Shown: positions 49,821-61,421, counted from the stretch's first letter. The stretch: DNA of 64,000 nt from Mycteria americana (GCF_035582795.1 NC_134369.1:59892001-59956000), one strand, 5' to 3'. The notes: generated by a model from the letters alone, not told the origin. Numbers and translations are program-made.

Positions 49821-50846
49821 GTATCCTTTAAACTCATGTTGGTATGAAATGTCTTTATGAATGGGGATTTTCAGAATAAAATGTACAGGAAATGTCATGT
49901 GCTTAGTTAGCTGTTCAAATGTTTCTTAATCATTAATCAAAAATCTTTTTGAGTTTACTTGCCTTTTGATGTAATGTGTTCCTACACAATTTTTATCCAT
50001 TCATTGGATAAACAAGGTTTCAGCTGAACCACTTTGGCAGTAGAGAAGTAAGGTGATACAGACTTGCCAACTAAGGATAAGTTTTGGCAGTTACAAAACT
50101 TGGTCTCTTACTACATGAATCTACATGACTTCCCAGTTTTTGAATTTTGCATTCATTTTTCTACATATTTTGCCTCTGAGGCTTCTAACCTCTGCCTCCC
50201 TACTCTTGGGGTTTTGGTTTTTGTTTGTTTAGGTTGGGGTTTACAACTTTGTATGTATTAGTACTCCCCACTGTCTCATAGATGACCGCTTAAACTTTCT
50301 GTTTCTTATATTCCTATGCTTCTTTTAATCTCCTCAGTTCTTTGTTTAATAAAACTGGGTGAAGATGAAATTTTACTCTTGTCCTTAAAGAGAAGAGTAG
50401 GGAGCATGTTCAGATTTTATTTACATTTGTAGGTGTGAATAGTTAGTAACTTTCTTCCACACCAACACTTTAATGTGAAGTGATAATTGTTCTCTTCCTT
50501 CGTGTACCTACTGCTGGTTTTGATCTTCTCTGAAGCAGGTACGGTTTAACACAAGGATGACCTTGCGTGGATCTTCCTATAAACATGATCGGGACTTTGC
50601 ACGCTTCCAATAAATGCTTTAGGTATCAACTGCATCTGGGCTGAATCATAGTATTTACACAGCCTTAAGGGGTCTTGTGGCCTTTTTTTCTAAAACTCCT
50701 GTTTTACTTGCAGTGTTTTCTAACTGGTCACTAAACGGACAATTACTTGCGGTACTTGATACAGCAGAATGTGTCTTTTCCTTTGTGCATGTTTGGTTTG
50801 AAATTTGTTTTATGCCCTGTTTGAAAGTCCTTATTCTGCACCACAG
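49821..50846 (+). other. CCNK: CCNK intron 2, U12-type (minor spliceosome)
   Basis: The intron begins GTATCCTTT, the U12-dependent 5' splice-site consensus. Near the 3' end a branch-point-like GTCCTTATT lies at 50827-50835, close to the TTCCTTAAC consensus, with its adenosine (50833) 13 bases before the exon. There is little polypyrimidine tract between branch site and CACAG, as expected for this intron class. All other introns in the window start GTAAG, GTAAA, GTGAG or GTATG. Confidence 0.85.
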
Positions 50847-50928
50847 ACATTATGATACTCTAGCAACCGGAATAATTTATTTCCATCGGTTTTATATGTT
50901 TCATTCCTTCAAACAATTCCCAAGATAT
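50847..50928 (+). CDS. CCNK: CCNK exon 3 (residues 66-93)
   Basis: This 82-base exon starts after CACCACAG, completes the Leu codon and encodes [20 protein letters not shown] followed by FKQFPRY, part of the N-terminal cyclin box. It ends on a codon boundary at a GTAAGT donor. The HRFYMFHSF segment is a signature of cyclins of the K/T/L group. The next exon continues with VTGACC, matching the family. Confidence 0.97.
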
Positions 50929-51520
50929 GTAAGTATTTACAATATTGATGACTTAATACAGTGATTGCACTATGCATGGACTATTTGAAATGGTGATAAG
51001 TCACTGCTGGCCACCCACTCTGAATCATGAAAAATAAGCATTTTATCTTTTAATCATTACAGCTTTAAATACTCTGTTCTTGCTTGTTTACACATTTCTA
51101 TTTATGCTTAGAAACATATTTATATTGACATTGCAGTTATGTCTTGCTGATAGTGTTCTTTAGAAAGAGTAACAGCTATAGTTCTGGCACTCCTGTATTG
51201 GCTAAAAGAAAAAAAGAAGTGTAATACTATCCTAAAACTGCTTGACAGACAATGCTGAACCAGGACAAATTCTGCTTTGGATTTCTGACCTTGAAATAAA
51301 GTTGTATAAAACAGACAGTACTCCAAATTTTGTATTTTTCCTTTGAGAAAGTAAAAGTTTAAATTAACACTATAATAAAATTTGAAATTAATGTGCTTGT
51401 TAAGTGTTTCCAGGGAAACTTCTACAGAACTCTTAATGGAAACTGACAGTACTTTTACAATGCTATACTGTATTGCATATGTACGTGCAGGCAACTTTTT
51501 GAAAGCACTTTCTCTTTTAG
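50929..51520 (+). other. CCNK: CCNK intron 3
   Basis: A 592-base U2-type intron; nothing else seen. A 149-codon minus-strand open frame across this intron and exon 4 has no recognisable family and is treated as chance. Confidence 0.9.
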
Positions 51521-51652
51521 GTGACAGGAGCCTGCTGTCTCTTCCTAGCAGGGAAAGTTGAAGAAACACCTAAGAAATGTAAAGATATAATTAAAACAGC
51601 TCGTAGCTTGCTAAATGATGTACAGTTTGGACAGTTTGGAGATGACCCAAAG
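51521..51652 (+). CDS. CCNK: CCNK exon 4 (residues 94-137)
   Basis: A 132-base exon of whole codons. It encodes [20 protein letters not shown] and then [19 protein letters not shown]. The LAGKVEE segment is the core cyclin-box motif whose Lys and Glu contact the kinase partner in cyclin-CDK complexes. Acceptor is TCTTTTAG, donor GTAAAA. Confidence 0.97.
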
Positions 51653-52461
51653 GTAAAAGTACTCATGTTGAAGTTGATTTCATCGTATTGTACTCCAGCA
51701 AAGTGACATACGTTCATTAGAGCACTGGCTGATTTTCAGTTGTTCTAAATTAAATTATATCTTCAGCATGCATTTATGGCTCTTTTGGGTAATGTGATAG
51801 GTAACTTATGAAAATAATTCTTGCTAATACAAGTAGCTTTGGGAGCCTACTGGGATAATTGTTTGTATAAAATTTACATTTGATTTCATGTGAATTCTGG
51901 TGTTATTTTGCAAATTAAAGTAAATCCGAGTAATTCTGGTCAGAGCTAGAAACGTCATCAAGACATAAATCATATTGGACAGTCTTAGTGTCATTTTAGA
52001 AGCAATTAATAGCAAATCTTAAGTCAAGTAAGAGAACTACATCTCAAAAGTATTGAGAAGTTTCCTGTTTAGAGTATTTGACTTAGCAAAACTACACTTC
52101 TCTCAACATTTGCTTATTATAAATAGCAGAAGGATCTGAAACTAGGGAGAGAAATGTGGTGAGAGCTTACCTTTTTGTTGTGATTTTGTATATTTGGCAC
52201 TTTCATGCTGTCTGGTTCAGTTCTTTCCTCCATGAAGGAAAAGGAATTTTAAACACCATATCCCCTCTCCTGACTCAAATAAATGTGAAGAAAAAAGTAT
52301 CTTGGTTTAAAATAATGTTTTAAGTTGGAGAGATTTCTGTTCTCCTTGGAGACAAACCCTAATCAAGCAAAAGCGGACAAACATGTTTGCCTGGAGATGC
52401 TATGAAATATTCGTGAGTAAAAGAAGGAATAATATTGTGGTTACTCCATAATATTCCATAG
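51653..52461 (+). other. CCNK: CCNK intron 4
   Basis: An 809-base U2-type intron with no other feature seen. Confidence 0.9.
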
Positions 52462-52567
52462 GAAGAAGTGATGGTCCTCGAAAGAATCTTACTACAAACA
52501 ATAAAGTTTGACTTGCAAGTAGAACATCCGTACCAATTTCTTCTGAAGTATGCCAAACAACTCAAAG
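52462..52567 (+). CDS. CCNK: CCNK exon 5 (residues 138-172)
   Basis: A 106-base exon from an ATTCCATAG acceptor to a GTAAAA donor. It encodes [19 protein letters not shown] and the linker to the second cyclin fold ([14 protein letters not shown]), identical to the human protein as I recall it. It ends with the first base of a Gly codon. Confidence 0.97.
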
Positions 52568-52718
52568 GTAAAATATTACAGGGTGAGCAAGTAATGCCTG
52601 TTATTGCCTGTTATTAATTTGCAGAACTTAATTTACATTAACAGTGCAAGAATATTCTATTCCAAACTGTTTGTCCTTCCTAATTTTATTTCTTACAACT
52701 TTTCTGATTGTTTTTCAG

Positions 52719-52776
52719 GAGACAAAAATAAAATTCAAAAACTGGTTCAAATGGCATGGACATTTGTCAATGACAG
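52719..52776 (+). CDS. CCNK: CCNK exon 6 (residues 173-191)
   Basis: A 58-base exon separated from exon 5 by an intron of only 151 bases. It encodes GDKNKIQKLVQMAWTFVND and ends with two bases of a Ser codon at a GTAAGA donor. It carries the first helix of the C-terminal cyclin fold. Confidence 0.96.
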
Positions 52777-53339
52777 GTAAGACACTTCTAGGAAACCTTT
52801 TGAAAGTGAAATAGTTACTGTTGTTTACTTTATTCTGGGATTAGATATTTCTTTGACAAATGTTTGTTATGTGTTTCTCTGCTTGTTTTATGTTTTCTTG
52901 ATCATGTTAATCAGTTTTTCTTTCCATCATTACCATGATAGTTCCATTGAGCAGGGAATCTAGGATGAATGTAGAAGTAGACCGTTAAGACCTTTGCAGT
53001 TTTGTGGTAATGGTTTAGTGCTGCATTAAAAAAAGGTTACTGTTTGAAAGGGCCAAACCAAATTGCAGGTCTCCAGGATAGAAGCTGGCTTCTTGCCCAA
53101 TCTGAGATATGTGGCGCATTCTGAGAAAAGAAGTCACTTCCCAATTCCATCATGTTGGTCAAATTTTTTTTTTTTAAAGCAATATTTTGGTGATAGTAAA
53201 CTAGCTATTAAACTCAGTGAGGAATACAGTTTTTAGTGCCAGATTTACAATTTCTTGAATAATGAATTTGCAGTACAAGGATCACATCAATTAACAGGAG
53301 TGTGTGTAGAAGGACTTTTCATGTGTAGTGTGGTATTGG

Positions 53340-53370
53340 AGAAAAAAAAAAGCACAAAACAAAACAAAAC

Positions 53371-53403
<33 letters not shown>

Positions 53404-53440
53404 AAAAACCAACCAACCAACCAAAAAAACCCCACAAAAA
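53340..53440. repeat. C30 homopolymer flanked by CAAAA and CCAA repeats
   Basis: Thirty consecutive C (53372-53401) follow a CAAAA-type repeat and precede A7 and four CCAA units. The stretch lies inside CCNK intron 6. The exact length is doubtful because such runs are hard to sequence. Confidence 0.9.
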
Positions 53441-54794
53441 CAACTCGATACACTTTAGTCTTGTTAAGGAGGATTCTACAGAACTGGGCAAGGTAATTCA
53501 CCAAGGACGGTTAAATGTAATTTTTAATTTCCATCACAAACCCTTAAGAAAATGTGTAAGTGGCCTGACTATTCAGAAATGCTAAATACATTGCTTTCAG
53601 TTACACCTACAGCAGTAGAACACCATTAAAAAAGAGGTGCACTTTTTTATTCATATGCCTAATTTGAAGTAGCCCAGTCCAGATTCTGTAGATATCACCT
53701 AAACTCTATGCTGAGCAAAAGGTAGCTTAGCGTATTTGGATGTCAAGAAATGTTTACTTCAGTTGCTGTTAGTCTTGCAGGTGATGATCTTACAGATGAA
53801 ACAAAAATATGGCTTGACTGTCACTGTTGTCAGGGAAAACTTCTGTTATGGATCCATCAAACTTTGGACACTACTGTAGTTGGAATTAGATGTTGTTTAA
53901 TAATTCAAGAAATTTCATAATTAAAGAAAATGCACTTCAGGAAAACATTAGTATGAAGTTGGAGTGATTGTTTCAAATAATACTTAGCTCTGTTCTTGAG
54001 GCTTTCTTGTGCTTACTTAATAGGCACCATATTAGAAGTGTACTTGTTTTCTAGGATCCTGGGAAAATAATTCTGTACTTTGTGCTACAGGCCTTTCAAA
54101 TAGGGGGTTCTGTTCTTACGCAGCTGCAGTGCGCCCCCCAAGTAAATGTCATTAAAGTAATAATAAGAAATCAGTGTTTTATAGAGCTAGTTCTTGTGTC
54201 TTTTTTACTGTTTACTGCTGACCTGATTCTGCCAGTGTTTAAGTATCCCATTGGCCTTCAGTTATATGTAGCCCACTGGAGACAAAATGGATTTAAAGCA
54301 CTGTCTAGGGTACCATTTTGATGCGTTTAAGGACATAATAATGAATTCATCAGTGAATTCGCAGAAACTTAGCTGGATCTAAAATTCTTTAAGCAGATCC
54401 TATGTTATGGAATTTATGGAGGAAAAAGAAAGAAAAAAGGGAACAGAAAAAAGAAAAACAAATTTTGTAATTTAAAATTAATATCCAGAAACAGTAACTT
54501 TGATTGTGACAGGAACTTAGTTAATATCAATAATACCAATAATATCAGTTGTTTTAGCATTAGCTTTAACAGGCTATTCAAGAGATAACCATTTACAGTT
54601 TTTACAGCTTGATCTAAAACTTGCATCATGCTTGAGATGTTGCTTTACAAGTTCATGTTAGCTGTTTTGTGGGGGTTTTTTTAGTACTTGTTTACATTTC
54701 ATTGAAAAACATTTGGAAACTCTAAAATCCAAATGTGGGCATCATTCCCTAACCAGTGTAATGCAGTGACAGCACACTTGTGTACAGGAAGTCC

Positions 54795-54836
54795 AGGAAC
54801 ATGAACACTATATTTAGGAACATGAACGCTATATTT
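54795..54836. repeat. 21-base tandem duplication
   Basis: AGGAACATGAACACTATATT plus T is repeated once, with one A-to-G change in the second copy (ACACT versus ACGCT). In CCNK intron 6. Confidence 0.95.
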
Positions 54837-55235
54837 AGTTAACACTACAGGTGAGACTAGAGTGGAATGTAGCTGCCCATACTTGGAATATAATGCTGTC
54901 TTTTCCTTCCTCTTCTACACCCTTAGTAGTCTTAGGTTTTCTATTTTTAAACTCCAAACTTCATGTTCCTATGTAGTGTATCACTTCTGTAGGCATATGC
55001 CCTCTGTATTATCTGTGTAAAATACCTTGTTTCATGACAGCAGTAGTGCAGAAACAGTTTAGTTTTGTAAACTCTTTTGTTTAACAAGGCTCTTCATCAA
55101 AATTGTCTGAGATGTTAAAGTGTGTTGGGATTTTATACCCTGTTAATTACAGCTGTTGTACATTAAATTGTTGTACTTTGACAATCAGAATTATCTTCAG
55201 GGTTGCGTTTTGTTTGGGTTTTTTTTATATTCCAG

Positions 55236-55405
55236 TCTCTGCACTACACTGTCACTGCAGTGGGAACCTGAGATCATAGCTGTTGCAGTTATGTACTTAG
55301 CAGGCCGTTTGTGTAAGTTTGAAATACAGGAATGGACATCAAAACCAATGTACAGACGATGGTGGGAGCAATTTGTCCAAGATGTTCCTGTTGATGTTCT
55401 GGAAG
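55236..55405 (+). CDS. CCNK: CCNK exon 7 (residues 192-248)
   Basis: A 170-base exon after a T-rich acceptor (TTATATTCCAG). It encodes [34 protein letters not shown] and [20 protein letters not shown], the main part of the second cyclin fold, then leaves one base of an Asp codon at a GTATGA donor. Identity to the human protein appears complete here. Confidence 0.97.
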
Positions 55406-57034
55406 GTATGAAAAACGTTTGCTGCAAACAGAAGTATTTCCTTTAACTGTGTGATTTAGGTCGTTGGTAAATGCAAATTGCTTTCTATCTGGGTTTTAGT
55501 CAAAATAATTGTGTGGAGTGTGTAACTCAGGACATATGTGCTATGCCTTAACCAGGTTTTTAATTAAACTTATAAGACTGGCTTAGTCTGGAAGCATCTT
55601 TAGGTATCATGATCAGTCTTCTGGTCAATCTTTGCTTTACTACTTGTTTAATTTAGAACACAGCTAATTAGCTGCTAAATTGTTGTGGTGTGTGGTTTTT
55701 TGGGTTTTTTTAATGATTTCCTTCTCCCCGTTTCAAATAAGCAGCTCTGCAAACACTGGAACTAACAGAGCCTGGTTTCCAGTGGTTTTCTCATTGATGG
55801 TTGACCTCTTTAATCAAATTATGCTAGGGTTGCAATCACATTTTATGGCGTACCATGACTGAGGAACAGATTATGGGGGATGAATTCTAGTGTATGGGGG
55901 GGTGAGTTCTGATAGGGGGTGAATTATGGATCTTTTTCATCAGTACAGATACCTTAATACTATTCCCTTCGTGTGTGTGTGTTGCTCATATCTACCTCCT
56001 GCTTGTCCTCTTGAGAGAACCCCAGGAAGTTCATAAAATAAAGCAGGACCTCTCTTGACTCTTGTTAAGTAAATTGTGGTTATGTGGCTACTAATTTGTC
56101 TTTATTAAAGTTTTTACTAACTTACCTGGTACAAACGTCAGGCTAAGCGTACTTCTAGTTCCATAAATAGCTTTAGAAACCTTCTTTTAAAAATTGACGC
56201 TTGTCACAATCTGGTGTTTGATTCTAAGGAAGTTTTAAATGAAACAGTATGTGTTGCTGTTCAGGTGGTTTAGCCTTTGTCGCTCTTAGAACTTTTAGGT
56301 GAATATCATACAGTTCTGGTGATTTCTTAAATCGTTACTTGCTCTGTTTGTATTATGGCTTTTTTCAGAGTTGCTTCAGTTTCAGATAGATCTCTGCTGA
56401 ATCCCTGCCAAAGAGGGTTAGAATGGGAGTCTGCAGTTTCTGCTACTGCATCAGTGACTGCTCATTGAAAGAACTCATTCAGCTTTTCTAGAAGGGTTTT
56501 CTTTTCCTTGAGTGCTGCTCTTGCACCCGGTTATCAGTTGGTCCTACATGTTTTCTGGCAGACCTTTAGCTCCTAACATGTTGGAAGAAGAATTTAATAC
56601 TAGTCCTTTACTTAGATTCCTGAAACTTTTTTCGACTGGCCTAACTAGATGTGTATGTTTTAACATATAATCTTCTTTAACTCACTTTCTTACTATATTA
56701 CTATCCTGTCGTTACGTTGTTACCTGGCTCTCCAAGCACACAATAATAACATACGGTATATTAATACCAAAACACTTTGTTCTTCTTCTGGAAGGTGTGC
56801 GTGTACATCTACATACTGTTTAGCATAGGCAGAAGAAACTCAGAAATGGAAGTATAAATTGAAAAAGTCTGTTTTTAAAAAATGAAATCTGTGGTCATTA
56901 TAACAGTAAGTAATATTTAAAATTAATTTTTCTGAAGTTGATGTCCACTAAAAAACTTAGCTGATTATTGTGTATTAAATGTAGACTTGTACATTATGGG
57001 TGTATAATCTTTTGGATAATTTTTTTTTTTAAAG
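55406..57034 (+). other. CCNK: CCNK intron 7
   Basis: A 1.6-kb U2-type intron; only a short GT repeat near 55970-55980 is notable. Confidence 0.9.
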
Positions 57035-57321
57035 ACATCTGTCATCAGATCCTGGATCTATACTCACAGGGAAAACAGCAAATGCCTCATCATACTCCTC
57101 ACCAGTTGCAGCAGCCACCATCTCTTCAATCTACACCCCAGGCACCCACGGTACAGCAATCACAGCAATCCCAGGGTTCAGAGCAATCACAGACTCAGCA
57201 GCAAAAAGAGTCGCAACAGTCAGCACAGCAACAACAACAGCAGCAGCAGCAAACACAAGCACAGCAATCTAAAAAGCCTTCACCCCAGTCAAGTCCTCCT
57301 AGACAGATTAAAAGACCAGCA
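57035..57321 (+). CDS. CCNK: CCNK exon 8 (residues 249-344, Gln-rich)
   Basis: A 287-base exon that closes the second cyclin fold ([20 protein letters not shown]) and continues into a low-complexity Gln/Ser/Pro region. A run of nine Gln codons (57226-57252, residues 313-321) mixes CAG and CAA. The exon ends RQIKRPA at a GTAAGT donor. The low-complexity part is more divergent from human than the folds, as expected for a disordered linker. The acceptor has a T-rich tract followed by AAAG. Confidence 0.96.
57226..57252 (+). repeat. CCNK: CAG/CAA run encoding nine Gln in CCNK
   Basis: Codon order is CAG, three CAA, four CAG, CAA. The longest pure CAG stretch is four units, so slippage is expected to be limited. 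It codes for residues 313-321 in the disordered linker. Confidence 0.95.
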
Positions 57322-58198
57322 GTAAGTTTAACTTTGAACTTTAACTTGCATTTTATTTTCAGGCTGATCTGATGTCCATTTGATTTAAAGGCTGCAGTGT
57401 GCTGCAGACTTGTGTTTGCTTTAAGAATGAGCCTAGTGATTAATTTTGTATGGTAGGCTTCCATTGATTGTATGGCAAGTATGTTAGTGTAGAACAGCCT
57501 TTACAGTTTTGGCATACCACATTCCACGTTCCTCATTCCACTTGAGGCAAAACCAGCGGAGAGACTTTAAAGTCAGCATGAGCTGTTAAGGTTCTAACTC
57601 TCTTTGTTGTTCTGTGCTATGAAATTTTGTTGTTCTTGCTATTAAGCAGGCTTGATTTAGGGGAGGTCTCTTGTACCATACCTGAATGTAGAGATGTGCA
57701 CAGTGCTGACGAAGACATTATTTGACTTTCTGGTCTTGGATTACAAATTTAAGAGAATGGTAGCTTCTCAAAGTATCTCAAAATTCTTATAAGAAGTCTT
57801 TCAAAATAATCTAATAACAGTAGAAGCCTATAAATGCATCGTATGTTAAAGTCTCACTTTGTCTGTATTATCACCTCATCAGTGAAAGTAAGAAAGTACA
57901 TTGGCAGTTGGATATCACAAGTACTCTGAGTGCTTTTCCACAGTCATCAAGTCCAAATGAAGCTTTCAGACCTTAATCTACACTTTTTGTGGGTTTTTTT
58001 TTCACTTGTAAGTTTTTAAAAAAAAAAAAGTGTTAAGTGTTACCCAAATCTTCTTGCATGTACTTAGTAAGAAGAGTGTTTTCAGAAGTTAAATCTTTGG
58101 AACAAGTCCATTTAGGAAGTAAATTTTGTATAGCTTTTACAATTTTTGCTCTAACCTGTAATTAATGCATGCCCAAACTAGAGAACAGACATCGGGGC

Positions 58199-58210
58199 GG
58201 GGGGGGGGGG
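58199..58210. repeat. G12 homopolymer
   Basis: Twelve G in a row in CCNK intron 8, followed by A/C-rich sequence, a layout resembling the C30 block at 53372 in reverse. Confidence 0.85.
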
Positions 58211-59567
58211 AACCCAAACAAAACCAAAAACCCAGGAAGAAGCAACAAATTATAGAACGAAATGGAATTGGAAGAGTGCAGCATCTTCATGATAGCAGCC
58301 TCCCAAAAAAGCCTCTAAAACCCTGGTCTTGTAGTTACAAGATATAGCCTACTACTAGAGGAAAAAATCTGCACTGAAATATATAATTCTTGCACTGAAC
58401 TTTATAGTTGTTCAGGCTAGAAAGCTGATAAAATGTGTTAATTAGCTTAAAAATTGGGAGAGCTTTTTATAGGTAGTATGTATTTCTTTTCATACTTTTG
58501 TACCATCAGCACAAACTCAGCTTGGGTTGTCAGATCGGAAGGGCTGGGGACTCTTCTTATTTTTCTTCAACAGAAATGACTGGGACAGGTTGGTGCATCA
58601 GAAACTGTAAATAACAGTTTGGATTTTCTGTGTGTGTTCATCTGACTCTAAGTTGTTACGAATGTTTGTTCATTCATGTAAAGGCTCCACCTTTACAGTA
58701 CTACTGATTTCACCCCATCCCATGTGTTAAGGAACCACCTCATGGAATAACGTGGTGCCTTTTGCATGAATAGTATCTGCTGTTCTTTAACAATCACCTC
58801 TGATCAAGTCCTCAGAGCAACTTACCTTTTCTTGAAATTAAGAGTTTAAGGACCACCACCTAATAATTCAGGAAGCGAATAGTACAGATAGAAAGGTAAG
58901 TCCTGGTACCCTGTAGGCATCCAGAACAAATGTAAAGCAAAGGGTCACTCAGAGGAGGAGTTTTGTAGGAGAACGGCACAAACAGCATGAATTTGAGAAA
59001 AGCAGATGTGATGATCTGAAATCATTCTTTCTCCAGAAAGCAGTCTAGGAGAAAAAGAAGTGTAGTGTTTGAAAGATTTATTTGGCACTACTAAAATGTT
59101 CTTCAGTTAGATGTACCATAAACCTTACTTAAAATGTTTGCCTCCTTCTATAAATAGGGCTTTGCATGACTTCTCCTTTGGTTTGTACAGAACATAAATA
59201 CACTTAGTTCCTGGAGGCCAAATTTTCCATTTACGTGAACTCTTATAACTCTGTTACCTTATACTGAGCCAAGATACTTTCAAGCAGCTGTAAGCATTGG
59301 CCCATGACTTGCAGACCCATACCAGATGTCTTAAAGCATTGGCACATCCTCTGTACCTCTGGTGGTGAAGAGCATTTGGATGTTCAGTTGACTTCACTGA
59401 AAATATACTGGTGAATCATTAGATGGAAATAGTATATTTAGTTTGATTAAACTAAAAATTGTTAGTGGGAACAATTTTAATGGAGACAGAAACAGCACTA
59501 AAAGAACAATTCCATTGTGGCATGGATTGAGATTATTATGAAAGTATTAAATAACAACCAGCATGGT

Positions 59568-59607
59568 AATAAACCAGTAATGTTGACAATAAACCAGTAA
59601 TGTTGAC
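59568..59607. repeat. 20-base perfect tandem duplication
   Basis: AATAAACCAGTAATGTTGAC occurs twice in a row without any difference, in CCNK intron 8. Confidence 0.96.
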
Positions 59608-61387
59608 CCTGGGATGTCATGACTGGAGCAATACAAACTACAATGCAGCGGAAGGACCAAAAAAAAGCTCGTCTGTATGTTAGCAGCTGCCTTTACTAGA
59701 GAAGTGATTTAAATTCCTACAGGCTTTGGGTTTGTTGCTTCTTGAATCTTTTTTTTTTTTTTTCTTTCTTTAGCATAAACACAGTTTAAACTGATGTTTG
59801 TTTTTCTGTCACACGAGCTTTTTGGCTCCAATTGCTTGTTCTGCTCTAATGCTACACCTCAGTGGCATTATTTTCTGGACATTGTTCCATCTTAACAAAT
59901 GCACAATAACTGAATTGCTTGCCACTTGAAGTGATCAACTGACTTCACAGAATGAGTGATTTTTGGAAATGTTGCAAGTACTGGAGACTTGCTTCTGTTG
60001 AAAGTGCAGGGAGATCTGATGTTTGCATTCGGTTTATAGACATGGAATTTAGTGCTAGAAAATCGAGAAAAGACTGCCCAAGTAAAATGAAGGCAGCAGA
60101 TGGGTCTGTGAGAGTCACCAGGAAAAGTGTGTATGTTTGGAATGGGAAGATAAAGATTGTCCTAAAAAGTAGAAAAGCAGCCTGAAGGTGGCTGAAGATG
60201 AATTGAAATGTCTATCAAAGGAATATAAGAATGAGGTAGCCTCAAGCAGTTTGGTGCCTTGGTATTGGACAGCAGAAATCTTGAGAATACCCATCAGAAT
60301 TAAGGAAAATTCATTGTTCAAATTGGAGTGTAATGCAAGTCCATTCTTGCTGCAGAAGGTAAAGTGATGGGAACCGAGCAACAGTTGGTGAAAGTAAAGC
60401 CACTAGAGGTAAATAGTCCCTTAAAAAAAAACCCTTTCGTTCAAAAGACAGAGAAGCTATGTACCATTCCCCTCGGACTTTTATCATTAATTTTAAATAC
60501 ATTTGTAACTAAGCTTATTGTACTTAGAATTTCAGTTAGGTTTTCTGCTTTTCTCAAAGACTATCAACTAGCCATCTCAGTTGGACTAAGTAAGCTGGAA
60601 AGATTTTTATTACTCCCTTGTCTGTGATTTCTTAAATAAAAGCACCACAAAACAAACAAACAAACCAAAAAAACCAACCAAAACCTTGTGATTGGAAGGA
60701 TGATGGGAGGTTTTGTGGGTTTCGTTCAGCGTGCATAAATTTTTTTCTGGCATAACATTTGGCTTTTATAGAATGCTTTTCATCTGAAGGCTTCTGAAAT
60801 GTTTTACACTGAGCAACACTTTCACTGCCCTCCTGTCCTGGTAAATAAAGCATAAAGGCCTGAAGTGATTTTGGCAAAAGTTGAATGACAGGTCAAAGCA
60901 GAATCGGGAACAGAGGCCAAGTCTCTTGCTTTCAGCTCAGTGAGCAGTGTACTGGACCATGACGTATGTGCAGTGGATGACAAATAAATTAAACGAGATG
61001 TAATACTCAACAGTGAGAACAGCAGGAAATGCTGTATCTAAAATAGCTGCTATTTTTTCAGTCTTTTCATTCTGCCAGTTAAGCTGGGCTTTCCCAATGG
61101 AATTTGACTTTGTTCAATGTTTGTGTTGCATCTGTCTAAAGAGATTGGACATTATTAGGCTCCTAATAAAAATATAGGAACAAATAAAGGGTTTGTCCTG
61201 CCTCCTTTTAAGGGAGGGAGGAGGAAACTGGCTCTGAGTTGGAAACTGGTTCTGGTTTAGTCAGATCTGTACAAAAGCTCTGCGGCAGGCTGTAAGTTGT
61301 TCCGATTTTGCTCACTTGTTACCATTTTAAAATGCTTTGTATTTTGCAGTGGTCTTATTTCCTTTTTTTTTTTTTTTTTTTAAACAG

Positions 61388-61421
61388 GCTGTATCTCCAA
61401 AAGAAGAAACAAAGCCATCAG
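61388..61421 (+). CDS. CCNK: CCNK exon 9 (34 bases, residues 345-355)
   Basis: A very short exon between an uninterrupted T19 tract plus AAACAG acceptor and a GTAAAT donor. It encodes AVSPKEETKPS and leaves one base of a Glu codon, matching the VSPKEENK segment of human cyclin K. The serine-proline pair could be a phosphorylation site. It is recognisable only because the phase and peptide bridge exons 8 and 10. Confidence 0.9.

Larger units (their letters stand above)
52777..55235 (+). other. CCNK: CCNK intron 6
   Basis: A 2.5-kb intron. It carries the C30 homopolymer block at 53340-53440 and a 21-base tandem duplication at 54795-54836. No gene is seen within it. Confidence 0.9.
57322..61387 (+). 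other. CCNK: CCNK intron 8
   Basis: A 4.1-kb intron. It contains a G12 run at 58199-58210, a 20-base tandem duplication at 59568-59607, a long T tract ending in TTCTTTAG at about 59750-59773 that resembles a 3' splice site without a matching exon, and a CAAA-type repeat at about 60648-60680. Confidence 0.9.

Noticed and set aside
49624..49860. A 78-codon stand-alone protein starting at the CCNK ATG
   Set aside because: It is CCNK exon 2 read through its U12-type donor into the intron; the continuation after residue 65 is not conserved cyclin sequence.
51120..51569. Minus-strand 149-codon frame over CCNK intron 3 and exon 4
   Set aside because: Antisense to a secure exon and without recognisable motifs; a chance frame in AT-rich DNA.
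59952..60185. Plus-strand 77-codon frame with a basic, fairly normal composition, downstream of a strong acceptor-like T tract
   Set aside because: It matches no part of cyclin K, the exon 8 to 9 junction is already in phase without it, and no donor of matching phase is evident.
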